Under the pieces are notes generated by a model, which did not search any database, had not been told where the DNA came from, and saw only the letters and a list, made by a program, of their open reading frames with translations. A stretch of DNA of 64,000 nucleotides from Mixta gaviniae (GTDB taxonomy: Bacteria; Pseudomonadota; Gammaproteobacteria; Enterobacterales; Enterobacteriaceae). Shown one piece after another: positions 62,588 through 64,000 of the stretch (position 1 is the stretch's first letter; every line of letters starts with the position of its first letter). The DNA is taken from NCBI RefSeq assembly GCF_002953195.1, contig NZ_CP026377.1:1860001-1924000 (forward strand), in the 5' to 3' direction. The position numbers and the translations under genes are program-made.

Positions 62588-64000
62588 TTATGCGTCGGGG
62601 CTGACCTGCCAGCGTTGCTGCGCCTGGCGCGCGCGCTGGCGGCGCAGCTTCAGCCGCCAGAAGATAGCCAGCAGCACAAACCAGATCGGCATGGCGCACA
62701 GCGCGGTCAGCGTATCGTGATCGAAAACCATAATCACCAGCGAAAAGAGGAAAAACAGCAGGCTCAGCCAGCTCATCACCACGCCGCCCGGCATCTTAAA
62801 CACCGAGCGACGATGCAGATCGGGCCGCCGTTTGCGGTAAACCAGATAGGCCACCAGGATCATGCCCCAGCTGTAGATCACCAGAATCGCCGCCAGCGTC
62901 GAGACGATGGTAAACAGGGTGATGACGTTGGGCACCAGGAACAGCAACAGCGTGCCGCTCAGCATGCAGAAGCAGGAGAAGAGCAGGCTGCGCACCGGGA
63001 TCGCCGTGGCGCGGGAGAGAATGCGGAACTGGCGATGGGCATGCTTCTCCAGCGATAAGCCATACAGCATACGGGTGCTGGAATAGACGCCGCTGTTGGC
63101 GGAGGACATCGCTGAGGTGAGGGCAACAAAGTTGATCATCGCGGCGGCGGCGGGCAGGCCCGCTTTGTCAAACAGCGTTACGAACGGGCTGGTCTCAGCG
63201 GAGACGTGCGGCCAGGAGGTGACGGCGATGATCACCACCATCGACAGTACGTAGAAAATAATGATGCGCAGCGGAATGGCGCGGATGGCGCGCGGCAGAA
63301 TTTTGTCCGGCGTTTTGGTCTCCGCCGTCATGGTGCCGAGCAACTCCACGCCGGTGTAGGAGAAGATCGCTATCTGAAAGCCGGCGAAAAAGCCCACCAC
63401 GCCGTGCGGCATAAACACCTCCGGGTCGGTCAGGTTGCTCGTCGAGGCGCGCACGCCGTCCGGCGAAGTCCAGCCGGATGCCACCATCCAGATGCCGGTC
63501 AGAATCAGCGCCACAATGGCGATCACCTTGATAATCGCGAACCAGAACTCCGCCTCGCCGAACATCTTCACCGACAGCAGATTAAACATAAACAGCAGCG
63601 CCAGCGTAAACAGCGCCGGGATCCAGGGCGAGAGATCGGGCAGCCAGTACTGCACATAGCCGCCGCACACCACCACATCAGCGATACAGGTGACCACCCA
63701 GCTCAGCCAGTAGGACCAGCCGAGAAAAAAGCTCGCTTTCGGCCCCAGATAGTCGGAAACGAAATCGGCGAACGAGCGGTAATCCATACGGGTGAGCAGC
63801 AGTTCGCCCATGGCGCGCATCACCATATACATAAAAAATCCGACCACCACGTAGGTGATCAAAATCGAGGTGCCGGATACGGCGATGGTTTTGCCTGCGC
63901 CCATAAACAGGCCGGTGCCGATCGCGCCGCCCAGCGAAATCAGCTGGATATGCCGCTCACTCAGGCCGCGATGCAGCTGTTGCGGTGCATCAGCTGGCGC
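62588..64000 (-). CDS. cycA: D-serine/D-alanine/glycine permease CycA-like (partial, 5' end outside window)
   Basis: At least 470 residues of an APC-family inner-membrane permease; the frame continues past the right edge through APADAPQQLHRGLSERHIQLISLGGAIGTGLFMGAGKTI. Twelve membrane helices expected. VMRAMGELLLTRMDYRSFADFVSDYLG, FGEAEFWFAIIKVIAIVALI, GFFAGFQIAIFSYTGVELLGTMTAETKTPDKILPRAI and LTSAMSSANSGVYSSTRMLYGL match E. coli CycA. Takes up D-alanine, D-serine and glycine with protons. Tail-to-tail with ahr. Confidence 0.88.
   Translation of the reverse strand, partial: APADAPQQLHRGLSERHIQLISLGGAIGTGLFMGAGKTIAVSGTSILITYVVVGFFMYMVMRAMGELLLTRMDYRSFADFVSDYLGPKASFFLGWSYWLSWVVTCIADVVVCGGYVQYWLPDLSPWIPALFTLALLFMFNLLSVKMFGEAEFWFAIIKVIAIVALILTGIWMVASGWTSPDGVRASTSNLTDPEVFMPHGVVGFFAGFQIAIFSYTGVELLGTMTAETKTPDKILPRAIRAIPLRIIIFYVLSMVVIIAVTSWPHVSAETSPFVTLFDKAGLPAAAAMINFVALTSAMSSANSGVYSSTRMLYGLSLEKHAHRQFRILSRATAIPVRSLLFSCFCMLSGTLLLFLVPNVITLFTIVSTLAAILVIYSWGMILVAYLVYRKRRPDLHRRSVFKMPGGVVMSWLSLLFFLFSLVIMVFDHDTLTALCAMPIWFVLLAIFWRLKLRRQRARQAQQRWQVSPDA

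Overview
The window is about 64 kb of chromosome from a GC-rich member of the Enterobacterales, most likely the Erwiniaceae (Pantoea, Mixta or Erwinia type). Close relatives of Escherichia coli YddG, YbiI, Ahr, UmuD/UmuC, Mqo, CycA and YbdG are mixed with accessory metabolic genes. No insertion sequence, integrase, prophage, CRISPR array or rRNA operon was found. This assignment is inferred from gene content alone.

Layout. 0-4 kb: lipoproteins, a possible papain-like cysteine hydrolase, a ZIP metal transporter, small proteins and a tRNA-like element. 4-14 kb: yddG, a LysR regulator, a CitA/TcuC-type transporter with a periplasmic binding protein, a YqeG-like permease, a diguanylate cyclase, and an Lrp regulator facing an AzlCD exporter. 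14-27 kb: two broken SDR genes, a His-rich periplasmic protein behind a Zur-like operator, a LacI regulator with an inositol dehydrogenase-like gene, an HxlR/SDR pair, a broken MFS exporter, a hydrolase/LysR pair, a scar of a second LysR/hydrolase pair, a quinone oxidoreductase-like gene and a YbdG-like channel. 27-36 kb: an IolE-like operon sharing a palindrome with the LacI regulator, a Tat-exported SpdH-like flavoprotein with a triheme cytochrome c, and a manganese catalase. 36-44 kb: two facing paralogous Cys-rich proteins in AT-rich DNA, a large short-tandem-repeat block, a zinc-ribbon gene with no AUG/GUG/UUG start, ybiI, umuD and mqo. 44-64 kb: an FUSC protein, a GlxA-type regulator, a MetNIQ-type ABC operon with a 2-oxoglutarate oxygenase, a second AzlCD with a cupin-HTH regulator, an OYE/LysR pair, umuC, a ROK kinase, an orphan oligopeptide-binding protein, ahr and a partial cycA.

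How genes work together. The LacI-type regulator and the distant IolE-like operon carry 20-bp palindromes identical at 17 positions, so they probably form one inositol-type regulon. UmuD and UmuC lie 14.5 kb apart, each behind its own consensus LexA box. Two unrelated AzlCD exporters have different regulators. The SpdH-like enzyme probably passes electrons to the triheme cytochrome encoded by the overlapping next gene.

Two window-wide patterns stand out. Five genes (ZIP transporter, two SDRs, MFS exporter, umuD) are each broken by exactly one missing base in or beside a homopolymer, which looks more like consensus-sequence error than real pseudogenes. Intergenic spaces also hold many unrelated tandem arrays (units of 6, 7, 19, 39, 45 and 47 bp), including 50 consecutive heptamers. 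The most novel biological candidates are the AUU-initiated zinc-ribbon protein and its paralogue, the 76-nt tRNA-like element, and the Cys-rich paralogue pair.
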